A stretch of 64,000 nt of DNA from Galbibacter orientalis DSM 19592 (GCF_000260115.1 NZ_JH651379.1:1116001-1180000), one strand, 5' to 3'. Numbered from the stretch's first letter, positions 9,201-18,037 are shown. Numbers and translations: made by a program. Notes: generated from the sequence alone by a model not told the origin.

Positions 9201-9665
9201 GACGTAAGCATTTTGTTTCAAGGAGTTGTAGGAGGTGAAATCTATGATGATAATGCCCACCGGTCTCTTTTATACCATGAAGGAAGAAATTACCTTTCAG
9301 AAGTTAATAACCGTTGGCGCTCTGAAGAAAATCCAGGCGATGGATACCACTACAAGCTTTCAGTAGATACTAAAGGGTTAGAAAAAACAGCGTCTAGTTA
9401 TTGGATTGATGATGGTTCTTATCTTAGACTTAAAGACCTTACGATAGGATATAAACTACCTAATTATGTTATTTCTAAATTAGGGTTGTCTCATGTGAGG
9501 CTTTTTGTTAACGGAGCAAACTTATTTACCATAGCAAAAGCTCCGGTTTTTGACCCAGAGAATTTTTTAAATACCAATGTTTCTAGTCCGTTATATAGAG
9601 GGGTTGGAGGTGCAGCATATCCTACTGCAAAAACATATTCAATAGGGCTTAACGTTAAATTTTAA
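6213..9665 (+). CDS. SusC/RagA TonB-linked outer-membrane transporter with STN signalling domain
   Basis: The frame is open from a GTG at 6171, but the ATG at 6213 is the better start: it gives the usual basic leader of STN-bearing SusC proteins before the signal sequence (MKLSLLFLVTT, cleavage near NSYSQ). In order come the STN domain (about 45-120), a carboxypeptidase-like regulatory domain (about 138-215), the junction DEVVVIGYGTLKKRDVTGSI, the TonB plug (SGRPGASSSIQIRGVNSI, KDASSSSIYGSRGANGVI), and a beta-barrel ending in phenylalanine. With SusD it imports oligosaccharides across the outer membrane using TonB-ExbBD energy. The STN domain signals to FecR. The pair SusC-SusD is separated by 10 bases. 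Confidence 0.95.
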   Translation: MKKQANLWLYFPQIIKFDLKMKLSLLFLVTTIFTIQANNSYSQKTKISLEAKNNSISEVLDEIESTTKFRFIFSTNDIDLDRKISAVFKKAPITDVLTILFKNENVTYEILDRKILLKKEKKNVEDYIKAPRNAIKKYQFEVSGSVFDGLGTPLPGANVLEKGTSNGTQTDFDGNFSLSLSSENAVLVISYIGFTTKEVPVNGQTNLKITIEESAAALDEVVVIGYGTLKKRDVTGSIGSLKMNETLNSRATVDFGQVLTGKVAGVQVINGSGRPGASSSIQIRGVNSISAGGSPLVVIDGVQLPNYDLNSINSSDIESIEVLKDASSSSIYGSRGANGVILVTTKSGKRGKSTLNIDYTTSIQQVIKKMDVMNSSEYAQAAIDAAQNGWIDQGGDPNAPNTISARGQYKYTWPKALESPETLPNTDFQDLIFRAAPLRKLGISFSGGNEKSKYSLSAGYLNQEGIVINSDYERYTININTSTTINDWLKLGGMLNTLYDNENQAYNRTVEWAVQYPSIYPIYGNDGYLGGPLNTSGFENYSSILFRPNNGHPLYRANDDIQNSNFTTLGNLFANIQFSDPLSFKSTFSAYANNKEGTNYQAGNHDLGKNYETVARYSVENQRTTSYTWSNILTYNKTFDKHSLNLLIGQEYNHQKYNYIIALREGYDNDNFHSLAAGKKVVEANDMARETNLISYLGRLNYSFLDRYIFSASYRKDGSSRFGPENKWGDFYSFSGAWRVSDEGFMKDSKVISKLKLKASYGITGNDNFSDYKWVSTITQQRGSLGNNTVTTYFPTNLENKNLAWEGTKQLNVGFDIGVWKNRISLEVDLYTSKSNDLLLDVPVPSITGFTNAFSNIGEITNKGVEINLQTQNFIKDKFTWTTQFNLGLNRSEITRLGQNNTSIIFDLGSFGSMQKINQIGKPVFSFYGFQYDGVYMNQVEIDSDPSSPDYITPGDGRYKDINGDGILNADDRTIIGNTQPDFNWGITNNFTVGDLDVSILFQGVVGGEIYDDNAHRSLLYHEGRNYLSEVNNRWRSEENPGDGYHYKLSVDTKGLEKTASSYWIDDGSYLRLKDLTIGYKLPNYVISKLGLSHVRLFVNGANLFTIAKAPVFDPENFLNTNVSSPLYRGVGGAAYPTAKTYSIGLNVKF

Positions 9666-9675
9666 CACAAAAAAA

Positions 9676-11124
9676 ATGAAAACATTATATTATATCATAA
9701 TACTTATAATCGTGGTTGGTTGTTCATCAGACAGGCTAGACTTATATCCTATCACACAACCCACCAATGATACTTTTTATACTTCAGAAGAAGAACTTGA
9801 ACAGTCTCTCAATGAAGTATACAGACAATTAGGGATTGTATATGATGCTACTGGTTTACCAGACATCTATGGGGAAGCCTATTCAGACAACACCTACATA
9901 AAAGCGGCAACAGGGGCCAATAACTTTTTCGAACAAATCAATGAATATTCAATATTAACCGATAATGGTCTTATTGAGAATGCTTGGGAAAATGCCTATA
10001 AAGCAATTTTTATTTGTAATAATATTATAGAAAGGATAAATAACACCCCTTTGGAAATAAATGAGACAAAGAAGAATATAATGATTTCTCAAGCGTTAGC
10101 GGTACGTGCACTTGTATACTTTAATATAGTAAGAGTTTGGGGAAAAGTTCCTTATGTTGAAGAAACTATTACCCCTGAGGAATCATACGCTGTTGTGCAA
10201 ACTGAACCAAATGAAATATACAAAAATATTATACAAGATCTAAACACATCCAAACCTTATTTACCTGAAGCATATGATGCAAATAATGTAGGAAGGATAA
10301 CAAAATATGGAGTGTCGGCTATTTTAGCAAAGATTTATTTAACTCTTGGTAACAATCCAGCAGCAAAAAGTGAACTGGAATTTATCATCAATAGCAATCG
10401 ATATTCTTTAGATGCCAATGAAGATGGCACTATAAATATTGAAGATTATATGTATCTGTTTTTGCCCGAGACGAAAAATTGTAAAGCCTCTATTTTAGAA
10501 ATTCAATATTCATCTGGGATTAATGCCAACAACGCATCTCATCAAACCACCTATTCTCCTTTCGAATTTGATTTTCACCTTCCGGGTCAAGCGTTAACTT
10601 TTAGAGGAGAAGGATTTAATACTCCTACAGAAGATTTGGTTGCTGAGTTTGAAGAAAATGATCCACGAATAGAAATAAGCGTAGCCAAAGGATATATCAA
10701 CTTGGGCAGTGGAAACTTTGTAAATTATCCGTATACACTAAAATTCTACGATCCCAATTTTAATAACCCAGGGCAAAACTTTGAAATAATTCGTTATGCG
10801 GATATATTATTAATGTATGCTGAAATCACTAACGATCCAACGTATTTAAATATGGTAAGAGAGCGTGTAGGGCTTCCATTATATGGAACACCTGATTATC
10901 CTACTTCTAAATATCCAGACCTTAAACTCGCCATAGAACATGAGCGAAGAATAGAGCTTTGTTTTGAGTTTCATCGCTTTTTTGATTTGGTTAGAACCAA
11001 TCGAGCTATGTCTGTAATGAGTGATAAAGGATATGCTATTAATCAAGATAAACTAATATTTCCAATCCCTCAGAATGAAATAGACATTAACCCCAATTTA
11101 GAACAGAATAATGGGTACAAATAA
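9676..11124 (+). CDS. SusD/RagB family glycan-binding lipoprotein
   Basis: The protein of 482 residues has a lipoprotein signal peptide with the acylated cysteine at residue 16 (VVGCSSD). It has the SusD N-terminal helical region (YTSEEELEQSLNEVYRQLG, AWENAYKAIFICNNIIERI, QALAVRALVYFNIVRVWG) and the C-terminal signature (IRYADILLMYAEI, LAIEHERRIELCFEFHRFFDLVR, IFPIPQNEIDINPNLEQN). SusD sits as a lid on its SusC and captures the glycan at the cell surface. The gene is co-transcribed with susC. The glycan cannot be named from the sequence; the sulfatase next door suggests a sulfated one. Confidence 0.95.
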   Translation: MKTLYYIIILIIVVGCSSDRLDLYPITQPTNDTFYTSEEELEQSLNEVYRQLGIVYDATGLPDIYGEAYSDNTYIKAATGANNFFEQINEYSILTDNGLIENAWENAYKAIFICNNIIERINNTPLEINETKKNIMISQALAVRALVYFNIVRVWGKVPYVEETITPEESYAVVQTEPNEIYKNIIQDLNTSKPYLPEAYDANNVGRITKYGVSAILAKIYLTLGNNPAAKSELEFIINSNRYSLDANEDGTINIEDYMYLFLPETKNCKASILEIQYSSGINANNASHQTTYSPFEFDFHLPGQALTFRGEGFNTPTEDLVAEFEENDPRIEISVAKGYINLGSGNFVNYPYTLKFYDPNFNNPGQNFEIIRYADILLMYAEITNDPTYLNMVRERVGLPLYGTPDYPTSKYPDLKLAIEHERRIELCFEFHRFFDLVRTNRAMSVMSDKGYAINQDKLIFPIPQNEIDINPNLEQNNGYK

Positions 11125-11175
11125 ATTCAATGAAAATAATCTATACTTTTAGAGTGTAACACAAATAAGAATCCG

Positions 11176-12624
11176 ATGAAGTTAACAACATGGTTATTAA
11201 TGGTGTTTTTTTTAATAATTAACACCCAACTTTTCAGTCAAGATAAAATGAATGTCATTATTTTTATAGCAGACGATGTTAGTTGGAACGATTTGGGGTG
11301 CTACGGAAATACCGACGTACAAAGCCCCACCATAGATACATTGGCAGAGCAAGGCTTGAAATTTAACAATTTCTACCTTACGGCCAGCTCGTGTAGCCCC
11401 AGCAGAAATAGTATTATAACAGGAAGGTATCCTCATAATACGGGAGCCGCAGAACTCCATACAGAGCCGCCGCTATGGATGAAATCCTTTCCAGAGATAT
11501 TGAAACAAAACGGATATTATACCGTTCAGGCGGGAAAATTTCACATGGGAGCGTATGCATACCGGGGTTTTGATAAAGTTTTTGAAAAAAGGGAGGAAAA
11601 TGGTTCTGGAGGAGAGAAAATGTGGGTGGATGCTATAAAAGAGCGACCAAAAAACAAACCATTTTTTATGTGGTTTGCTTCGTATGATGCGCATCGGGAA
11701 TGGGGAGAAAATAAATTTTCTGGTACTCACCCCCCTAATAAAATCACTCCGCCTTTTTATTTAGTAAATGGTGAAAATACCAAAGAAGATATGGGGCATT
11801 ATTACGATGAAATAAAGCGATTCGATTATAGCATTGGAGAAGTTTTAAAGGAATTGAAAAATCAAGGAGAAATGGAAAATACTTTATTGATTGTTATGGC
11901 TGATAATGGCAGACCTTTTCCACACAGCAAAACACGTGTTAACGATCGGGGTATGAAGTCACCTTTTATAATTTATGGACCAAAAAATATTGTGGCAAAA
12001 AATACCGAAAGTAATGCCTTGGTAAGTGCCATTGATATTGCCCCAACCATTTTGGATTTGGCAAATGTTTCCATAGAAGATCAATTTCAAGGAGTAAGTT
12101 TTAAAGAAGTATTAAAATCGCCTTCAAAAAGCTTTAGGAAACACGTTTTTGCAGAACATAACTGGCATGACTATGAGGCTTTTGAACGTATGGTACGTAC
12201 AGAAGATTTTATGTATATTTTTAATGCTCAGCCTCAATATCCGCAATCTGGGCCTGCTGATGCTGTTGGAAGTCCATCGTATATTGATTTGGAGATGAAG
12301 AAAGAAGCAGGAGAATTAACAGCTGCTCAGGCAGATGTTTTTGTTACACCAAGACCTAGTGAAGAACTTTTTAATTGTAAAACAGATACTCTTCAATTGT
12401 TAAATATCGCTTCGATACCATCAAAAAAAGAAAAACTAAATGAGTTGAGAACTGTACTAGAAAAATGGATGACTGAAACCGGAGATTATGTTCCAGAACA
12501 ACTTACCAAAGATTGGTATACAAGAGAAGCGGGGTATGTTAAAACCGAGAGTTTTGAAATTCGAGGAGAAATGCCCGGCAGCAAAACCAATGCTGTAAAA
12601 AACAATAGTAAAGGAGCCTTTTAG
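11176..12624 (+). CDS. Secreted sulfatase (family S1)
   Basis: The protein of 482 residues has a signal peptide (cleavage after about residue 20, FSQ) and an alkaline-phosphatase-fold sulfatase domain. The formylglycine signature C-S-P-S-R is at residues 73-77, with Cys73 the residue to be converted. Metal ligands are seen at Asp33-Asp34 and in VMADNGRP. It would remove sulfate esters from a glycan in the periplasm or at the surface. The N-terminal region (ADDVSWNDLGCYGN, ITGRYPHNTG) recalls the heparan N-sulfatase-like S1 subgroup, but subfamily is inference. It is 51 bases after susD and likely in the same operon. A maturase gene is not in the window. Confidence 0.92.
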   Translation: MKLTTWLLMVFFLIINTQLFSQDKMNVIIFIADDVSWNDLGCYGNTDVQSPTIDTLAEQGLKFNNFYLTASSCSPSRNSIITGRYPHNTGAAELHTEPPLWMKSFPEILKQNGYYTVQAGKFHMGAYAYRGFDKVFEKREENGSGGEKMWVDAIKERPKNKPFFMWFASYDAHREWGENKFSGTHPPNKITPPFYLVNGENTKEDMGHYYDEIKRFDYSIGEVLKELKNQGEMENTLLIVMADNGRPFPHSKTRVNDRGMKSPFIIYGPKNIVAKNTESNALVSAIDIAPTILDLANVSIEDQFQGVSFKEVLKSPSKSFRKHVFAEHNWHDYEAFERMVRTEDFMYIFNAQPQYPQSGPADAVGSPSYIDLEMKKEAGELTAAQADVFVTPRPSEELFNCKTDTLQLLNIASIPSKKEKLNELRTVLEKWMTETGDYVPEQLTKDWYTREAGYVKTESFEIRGEMPGSKTNAVKNNSKGAF

Positions 12625-12650
12625 CTAGTGCTATTATAAAGTGCTAATAG

Positions 12651-12686
12651 AAAAGGGTTGATGTTAATTGCATCAACCCTTATTCT
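12651..12686. terminator. Terminator between convergent genes
   Basis: AAGGGTTGATG (12653-12663) and CATCAACCCTT (12671-12681) form a perfect 11-bp stem with a 7-base loop. Short T-rich tracts follow on both strands. It separates the sulfatase from the convergent DUF1080 gene. Confidence 0.65.
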
Positions 12687-12806
12687 TGTATTTTATCTGA
12701 TTTTTGTTTATAATGTATTAGGTTAATTTATAACCATAGCAACACTTCGATGAGATTTGGGGAATAGCAATGCATAGAACTTTTATTATCTGGATTTGGG
12801 TAACAA

Positions 12807-13634
12807 TTACTTCAATTCTCTCACCCAAATATTTCTATAGCTAACACGACTATTATCGCCGTGATCTTGAAGTCTTATTGGGCCATCGCCGTGAGCTTCA
12901 TTTTTAGGCCATCCAATATAGGGGGTAGTACCTTTTATTTCAGTATGGTCTTGAATTAGTACGCCGTTATGTAAAACGGTTATAGTAGCCGATTTTATTT
13001 TCCCTCCTTCACTATTAAATTCAGGTTCATGGTAAATAATATCATATGTATTCCATTCTCCAGTTGGCACAGAAGCCTTTGCTAACGGTACACCTTGTTT
13101 GTAAATAGCGCCTACTTGCCCATTTGTATATGTGTTGTTGTTATTATTGTCTAATACTTGAACTTCATATAGGTTTTGTAAAAACACACCACTATTGGCT
13201 CTGTGTTGTCCGTCTCCTTGAATTTTGGCAGGCGATTTCCACTCTATATGTAATTGAATGCTTCCAAAACTCTGTTTGGTTTGAATATCGCCCGCTTTAT
13301 CTTTTACGGTCATACTTCCGTCTTTATTCAAAGTCCAAGCAGCAGCAGTACTGTCTTTAGAGCTAATCCAATTGTCTAAATTTTTTCCGTCAAAAAGGAT
13401 AATAGCATCACTAGGAGCTCCATTTTTTTCGGTTGGATTTACAGTTGGAGCAACAGGTTTGTAAAATTCTGTTTCTTCAGGAGTAGTTGGTTCTTCCCCA
13501 GAATATTCTTCATAAGTTATAACGTCAGATTTTTCTTCAGTTTTAGGGACTTCTACTTTTTGTTCTTCTTTTTGAGGCGAATTACACGCCGCAATAGCAC
13601 CAATTAATAGGGCGCTAAATAGTATTTTTTTCAT
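12807..13634 (-). CDS. DUF1080 (3-keto-disaccharide hydrolase family) lipoprotein
   Basis: The protein of 275 residues has a lipobox signal peptide (IGAIAAC, acylated Cys17), an acidic linker of about 45 residues, and the DUF1080 concanavalin-like domain: ILFDGKNLDNWIS, LHIEWKSP, NSGVFLQNLYEVQVLDN, TGEWNTYDIIY, GPIRLQDHG and VSYRNIWVREL. The Pfam family is now named 3-keto-disaccharide hydrolase; members cleave glycosides whose sugar has been oxidised at C3. The next DUF1080 gene lies 2 bases upstream in the same operon. The two share the fold but differ clearly, so they are probably not redundant. Exact substrate is unknown. Confidence 0.88.
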   Translation of the reverse strand: MKKILFSALLIGAIAACNSPQKEEQKVEVPKTEEKSDVITYEEYSGEEPTTPEETEFYKPVAPTVNPTEKNGAPSDAIILFDGKNLDNWISSKDSTAAAWTLNKDGSMTVKDKAGDIQTKQSFGSIQLHIEWKSPAKIQGDGQHRANSGVFLQNLYEVQVLDNNNNNTYTNGQVGAIYKQGVPLAKASVPTGEWNTYDIIYHEPEFNSEGGKIKSATITVLHNGVLIQDHTEIKGTTPYIGWPKNEAHGDGPIRLQDHGDNSRVSYRNIWVRELK

Positions 13635-13636
13635 CC

Positions 13637-14389
13637 TTAATTAAGCTCTTTTATTTTTATATTTCTAAAAGAAACTTCATCCCCGTGATATTGTAAACCA
13701 ATTTTTCCAGTTTCTGAAGCTCCAAAGCCATCCCATCCTTTAAATTTAGAATTTGCTATCATTTCTTCCCATTTATCTCCATGAACTGGGAATTTAACAA
13801 TTTCCGTACCGTTTAAAGTTACAGAACCTTGATTTGTTTTATGGTTAATTACCAAAATACATGTGTTCCATTCTCCAGCTGGTCTAGCTACTTTTTCACT
13901 TGGGGCAATCATATCGTATAAAGCTCCTGCTTGGTGTGTTTCTCCTGCTTTTGCATCTGGATGCCTTTCATTATCTAATACTTGAATTTCTGGTCCAGTT
14001 TGGTAAGGTTCTTTATATTTTTTATCTTCTTGTACTCCCCAGAAAAAACCACTGTTTCCACCTTCAGAAATTTTCCATTCTAAAGAAAGTTCGAAATTTT
14101 TAAATTCTTCATTTGTAACAATATTTCCAGCGTTTTCACTTGGAGTTAATACCATTGCGTCATCTTTGATTGTCCAAGAATCGTTTACTTCGCCACCATT
14201 AAACATGTGCCAAGAATCAAAGTTTGTTCCATCAAACAGTATTTTCCATCCGTCATTATTAGAAGCTAATTCTTGGGTTGCCTCCGTTTCTGTTTTAATA
14301 CTTTCTTCAGAAGCAGTTTTATCATTATTTTGTTGCTTGCAAGACATCATTGCGAGTGATGCTATAAATAAATAGTTAATAGTTTTCAT
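13637..14389 (-). CDS. DUF1080 (3-keto-disaccharide hydrolase family) lipoprotein, second copy
   Basis: The protein of 250 residues carries a lipobox (LAMMSC, acylated Cys17) and one DUF1080 domain: KILFDGTNFDSWHMFNG, LSLEWKISEGGNSGFFWG, GPEIQVLDNERHPD, AGEWNTCILVIN and IGLQYHGDEVSFRNIKI. It should act on an oxidised glycoside outside the cytoplasm. It is 2 bases upstream of the first DUF1080 gene and 18 bases downstream of the TIM-barrel gene, so three genes here form a tight operon. The histidine-rich loop NERHPDAKAGETHQAG is absent from its neighbour and may set its specificity; that is inference. Confidence 0.88.
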   Translation of the reverse strand: MKTINYLFIASLAMMSCKQQNNDKTASEESIKTETEATQELASNNDGWKILFDGTNFDSWHMFNGGEVNDSWTIKDDAMVLTPSENAGNIVTNEEFKNFELSLEWKISEGGNSGFFWGVQEDKKYKEPYQTGPEIQVLDNERHPDAKAGETHQAGALYDMIAPSEKVARPAGEWNTCILVINHKTNQGSVTLNGTEIVKFPVHGDKWEEMIANSKFKGWDGFGASETGKIGLQYHGDEVSFRNIKIKELN

Positions 14390-14407
14390 ATGTTTGTTTT
14401 TAGTTTT

Positions 14408-15460
14408 TTATAATCCTAGTATTTTTTTCAATTTTGCGTCGTCTGTATCTCCACCTGCAAAATCGTCGAATACTTTTTCCGTAGCTTCAATAATATGTTT
14501 TTGGATAAAAGGCGCACCTTCTCTTGCTCCTTGTTCTGGACTTTTAATACAACATTCCCATTCCATAACTGCCCAAACATCACATCCGTATTGAGTGAGT
14601 TTTGAAAAGATTCTTTTAAAATCTATTTGTCCGTCTCCTAAAGAGCGATATCTTCCTGCACGGTCTCCCCAATTATTATATCCTCCAAATGCTCCTTTTT
14701 TTCCTGTCGGATTAAATTCGGAATCTTTTACATGGAAGGATTTGATAAATTCATGATAATGATCAATATACTCAATATAGTCTAACTGTTGAAGGACAAA
14801 ATGAGATGGGTCGTACAAAATATTTACACGTTTGTGATTGCCAGTAGCTTCTAAAAAACGTTCAAAAGTATCTCCATCGTGAAGGTCTTCTCCTGGATGT
14901 ATTTCATAACAAACATCAACGCCTTGCTCATCAAATTCATTTAAAATAGGGAGCCAGCGTTTTGCTAATTCTTCAAATCCCATTTCCACCAGTCCTGGTG
15001 GTCTTTGTGGCCATGGATGGAAAGTGTGCCAAAGTAAGGAGCCTGAAAAGGTTGCATGCGCATTTAACCCTAAATAATTACTGGCTTTTGCAGCTTTCTT
15101 CATCTGGTCTATAGCCCATTCGGTACGTGCTTTAGGGTTATTTTTTACATTGTCTGGGGCAAAATTATCAAACATAATATCATAGGCAGGGTTTACTGCC
15201 ACAAGTTGCCCTTGTAAGTGCGTAGATAGCTCTGTAATCTCTAACCCGTAGGAATTAATTTTTCCTTTAAGATCATCGCAATATGTTTTGCTTTCCGCCG
15301 CTTTATCTAAATCGATTAAGAACTTTTCGGTGGTTGGAATCTGGATTCCTTTATAGCCTAAATCGGCTGCCCATTTACAAATTCCGTCAAGAGAATTAAA
15401 AGGGGCTTTGTCATCTACAAACTGCGCTAAAAATACCGCAGGGCCTTTTATAGTTTTCAT
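14408..15460 (-). CDS. Sugar phosphate isomerase/epimerase-like TIM barrel
   Basis: The protein of 350 residues is of the xylose-isomerase-like TIM-barrel family. Metal-binding positions are recognisable: Glu in CYEIHPGEDLHD, Asp/His in NILYDPSHFVLQQLD, His in SFHVKDSE, and Glu in VMEWECC. There is no signal peptide, so it acts in the cytoplasm. Members isomerise, epimerise or hydrate sugars and keto-sugars. It sits in an operon with two DUF1080 genes and a Gfo/Idh/MocA dehydrogenase, which points to the rearrangement of keto-sugars. The precise reaction cannot be read from the sequence. Confidence 0.82.
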   Translation of the reverse strand: MKTIKGPAVFLAQFVDDKAPFNSLDGICKWAADLGYKGIQIPTTEKFLIDLDKAAESKTYCDDLKGKINSYGLEITELSTHLQGQLVAVNPAYDIMFDNFAPDNVKNNPKARTEWAIDQMKKAAKASNYLGLNAHATFSGSLLWHTFHPWPQRPPGLVEMGFEELAKRWLPILNEFDEQGVDVCYEIHPGEDLHDGDTFERFLEATGNHKRVNILYDPSHFVLQQLDYIEYIDHYHEFIKSFHVKDSEFNPTGKKGAFGGYNNWGDRAGRYRSLGDGQIDFKRIFSKLTQYGCDVWAVMEWECCIKSPEQGAREGAPFIQKHIIEATEKVFDDFAGGDTDDAKLKKILGL

Positions 15461-15558
15461 TTATTGATGTATTTAGTTGAATATTATAAAATCGTTTTAG
15501 TGATTTAATTAGCAATTTATTCAGAAATAAAATTGATAAAAAATAATTAGTCTTAAAA

Positions 15559-16704
15559 TTATGCTTTTAAAGCAGTCCAAACGGAATTTTCCTTATCACT
15601 TTTTACTGCTGCATAAATAAACTCAACCCCATTAACGCCTTCTTTTACTGAAGGATAATCGGGTTTCTCTATGGTTTTGTTCTCTAATATACTCATTAGG
15701 TGTAATCCAAAGGCTTTATATATATTTCCAAATGCCTCTAAATAGCCTTCTGGGTGTCCTTTTGGAATTCTAGATATAGCTCTTACATTATCATAAACAG
15801 CTATCCCGTCTGGAGTAAAAGTTTGCTGAGGTTTGTCAACCCACTTGGCAATAAGTTTTGTGGAATCTTCTTGGTTCCATTCAATACTTCCTTTGCTACC
15901 ATATATTTTTACAATCAAGGCATTTTCTTCTCCAGTGGCAACTTGAGAGATTGACATTGTTCCTTTGGCTCCATTTTTCATTCGTAAAAGAATGTTTCCA
16001 TCGTTATCAAGTACACGGTCTTTTCCAATTCTCCCTAAATCTGCTGCAACTTCTGCAATCTCAGAATTAGTAATATAGGATACCAAGTTTTCTGCATGTG
16101 TGCCTATATCTGCTAAAGAACCTCCAATACCAGATTTTGTAGGATCTGCCCTCCAAGGTTTAATTTTTGCCTGTTCATTTACTTCGGCGGTCATCCACCC
16201 TTGTAAATACTGCACTTGTACTTTGTAAATAGCTCCTAAATCCCCGTTTAAAACCATTGCTCTGGCTTGTTTTACCATGGCGTTGCCTGTGTAATTGTGA
16301 GTCAAAGCAAAGAGGAGTCCTGTTTTTTCAACTAATTTTTCAAGTGTTTTTGCTTCTTCAACAGTAAGCGTCATAGGTTTGTCACAAACTACATGAAAAC
16401 CATTTTCTAGAGCCATTTTAGCTGGCTCAAAATGTAAGTGGTTTGGCGTAACAATAGTTACAAAATCCATTCGCTCTCCTTCTGGGAGTTGTTTTTCTTT
16501 TTCAATCATCTCTTGATAACTTCCGTAGCATCTATCTTCAGGAAGATATAATGCTTTCCCAGAGGCAATTGTTTTTTCTAGAGAGCTATTAAATGCACCG
16601 CATACTAACTCTATCATTCCATCAAGGCCAGATGCTTTTCGGTGTACATCGCCCATAAAAGAGCCAATGCCACCACCGACCATTCCCATTCTTAATTTTC
16701 TCAT
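15559..16704 (-). CDS. Gfo/Idh/MocA family NAD(P)-dependent sugar dehydrogenase
   Basis: I place the start at the ATG at 16704, giving 381 residues that begin MRKLRMGMVGGGIG; the frame is open further, but that extension runs into a terminator hairpin at 16735-16776. The N-terminal Rossmann fold has GGGIG, the conserved CDKPMT supplies the catalytic lysine, and GGSLADIGTHAENL carries the Asp/His pair of the active site. Family members oxidise or reduce ring hydroxyls of sugars and inositols, often at C3. Together with the neighbouring DUF1080 and TIM-barrel genes it fits a role in making or reducing 3-keto sugars in the cytoplasm. Confidence 0.88.
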   Translation of the reverse strand: MRKLRMGMVGGGIGSFMGDVHRKASGLDGMIELVCGAFNSSLEKTIASGKALYLPEDRCYGSYQEMIEKEKQLPEGERMDFVTIVTPNHLHFEPAKMALENGFHVVCDKPMTLTVEEAKTLEKLVEKTGLLFALTHNYTGNAMVKQARAMVLNGDLGAIYKVQVQYLQGWMTAEVNEQAKIKPWRADPTKSGIGGSLADIGTHAENLVSYITNSEIAEVAADLGRIGKDRVLDNDGNILLRMKNGAKGTMSISQVATGEENALIVKIYGSKGSIEWNQEDSTKLIAKWVDKPQQTFTPDGIAVYDNVRAISRIPKGHPEGYLEAFGNIYKAFGLHLMSILENKTIEKPDYPSVKEGVNGVEFIYAAVKSDKENSVWTALKA

Positions 16705-16734
16705 TGTTTTTTTATTACTGAATATAAATTTAGT

Positions 16735-16776
16735 TTTATTAAAAAACAAGGCTGTGTGTATACATACGCACAGCCT
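16735..16776 (-). terminator. Intrinsic terminator between two dehydrogenase genes
   Basis: The arms 16749-16761 and 16764-16776 pair over 13 positions with one G-U. On the minus strand they are followed by TTGTTTTTT. It ends transcripts of the upstream dehydrogenase gene and splits this locus into two units. Confidence 0.7.
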
Positions 16777-16799
16777 AAATTATCATAATTGAGTAGAAA

Positions 16800-17936
16800 T
16801 TATTTAACTTCTACCCAAACATTTCCTTGTTGATGTGAGGCTACTGCACGTTCAATAAAATTCATTCCACGCACTCCATCTTTCATAGTTGGAAATTCTC
16901 CTGGATGGTATTTTTCTTTTCGGATGGCTTTAGCAACTCCTTTGTAAATATTACCCATGGAGTCAAAAATTCCTTCTGGATGTCCTGGAGGAAGTTTTGT
17001 TCCGTCTAAAGAAAATGCACTGTTATAAGCATGCCCTGGTTTTAAAACTTTTAATGGCTCATCTTCAGTTAGGTGGTGTAAATAGTTTGGATTTTCTTGC
17101 TCCCATTTTAAACCACCTTTATCTCCGTAAATTTTTACAGTAAAATTGTTTTCTTCTCCAGTAGCAATTTGGCTTGTTCTTAAAACTCCTTTTACATTTT
17201 CCGCAAAGCGAAGTAAAATAGTTCCGTCAATATCCATTTTGTTGTCGGCATATAAATAATTGAGGTCGGCTAGAATGGTTTTTACTTCCATCCCTGTAAC
17301 ATACTCAATCATATCAAAACCATGTGTTCCAATATCTCCAACGCAACAGCTAATTCCAGACTTCTCTGGATCTAAACGCCAGGTGCTAGCTCTTTTTTCT
17401 TTATCGTGAATAATTGGATTAATCCAACCTTGATAATATTGAACATCTATTTTTTGAACCTTCCCAATTACTCCAGTAGAAATCATCTCTTTCATCTGGC
17501 GGACCATTGGGTAGCCTGTATAGGTATAAGTTACAGCAAAAATAGTATTTGCTTTTTCCAATGTTTCTTGAAGAACTTGAGCTTCTTCAAATGTTGTGGT
17601 CATTGGTTTTTCACAGATAACATTAAAACCAGATTCCAATAGTTTTTTTGCCATCGGAAAATGTAAAAAGTTAGGGGTTAAAATCGAAACTACTTGGATG
17701 CGCTCATCTTCAGGAAGTTTTAATTCTTCCTCAATAAATACATCAAAATCTTTATAAATTCGATTTGTTGGGATGCCAATTTGTTCAGCAAACCCTATAT
17801 TATCATCGTAATTCGGATTAAAAACACCTCCAACCAATTGGTAGCTATCGTACATAGAAGAAGCGATACGGTGCAAAACACCAATTAACGAATCGCCTCC
17901 GCCTCCTAAAATTCCTAATCTTATTTTCTTACTCAT
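16800..17936 (-). CDS. Gfo/Idh/MocA family NAD(P)-dependent sugar dehydrogenase, second copy
   Basis: The protein of 378 residues has the Rossmann motif GILGGGGDSLIG, the catalytic-lysine motif CEKPMT and the active-site motif CVGDIGTHGFDMI, with Lys, Asp and His in the expected order. It resembles the adjacent dehydrogenase over its whole length but is clearly diverged, so the pair could run the forward and reverse steps of a keto-sugar cycle, or use different sugars. It has no signal peptide. A terminator follows its stop. Its likely operon partners are the transporter and TIM-barrel genes upstream. Confidence 0.88.
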   Translation of the reverse strand: MSKKIRLGILGGGGDSLIGVLHRIASSMYDSYQLVGGVFNPNYDDNIGFAEQIGIPTNRIYKDFDVFIEEELKLPEDERIQVVSILTPNFLHFPMAKKLLESGFNVICEKPMTTTFEEAQVLQETLEKANTIFAVTYTYTGYPMVRQMKEMISTGVIGKVQKIDVQYYQGWINPIIHDKEKRASTWRLDPEKSGISCCVGDIGTHGFDMIEYVTGMEVKTILADLNYLYADNKMDIDGTILLRFAENVKGVLRTSQIATGEENNFTVKIYGDKGGLKWEQENPNYLHHLTEDEPLKVLKPGHAYNSAFSLDGTKLPPGHPEGIFDSMGNIYKGVAKAIRKEKYHPGEFPTMKDGVRGMNFIERAVASHQQGNVWVEVK

Positions 17937-18037
17937 ATTGTTAGTTAAATATTATAAAGTTAAAAAGAGTACATGGAAGAAGTTATGGGTGTTTTACAAT
18001 TTATACACGCCTAAACTCTTAATTCCAAACCTCTATA

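Noticed and set aside
16705-16749. Upstream extension of the Gfo/Idh/MocA gene
   Set aside because: It would run into the terminator of the preceding gene and adds a leader not expected before the Rossmann motif.
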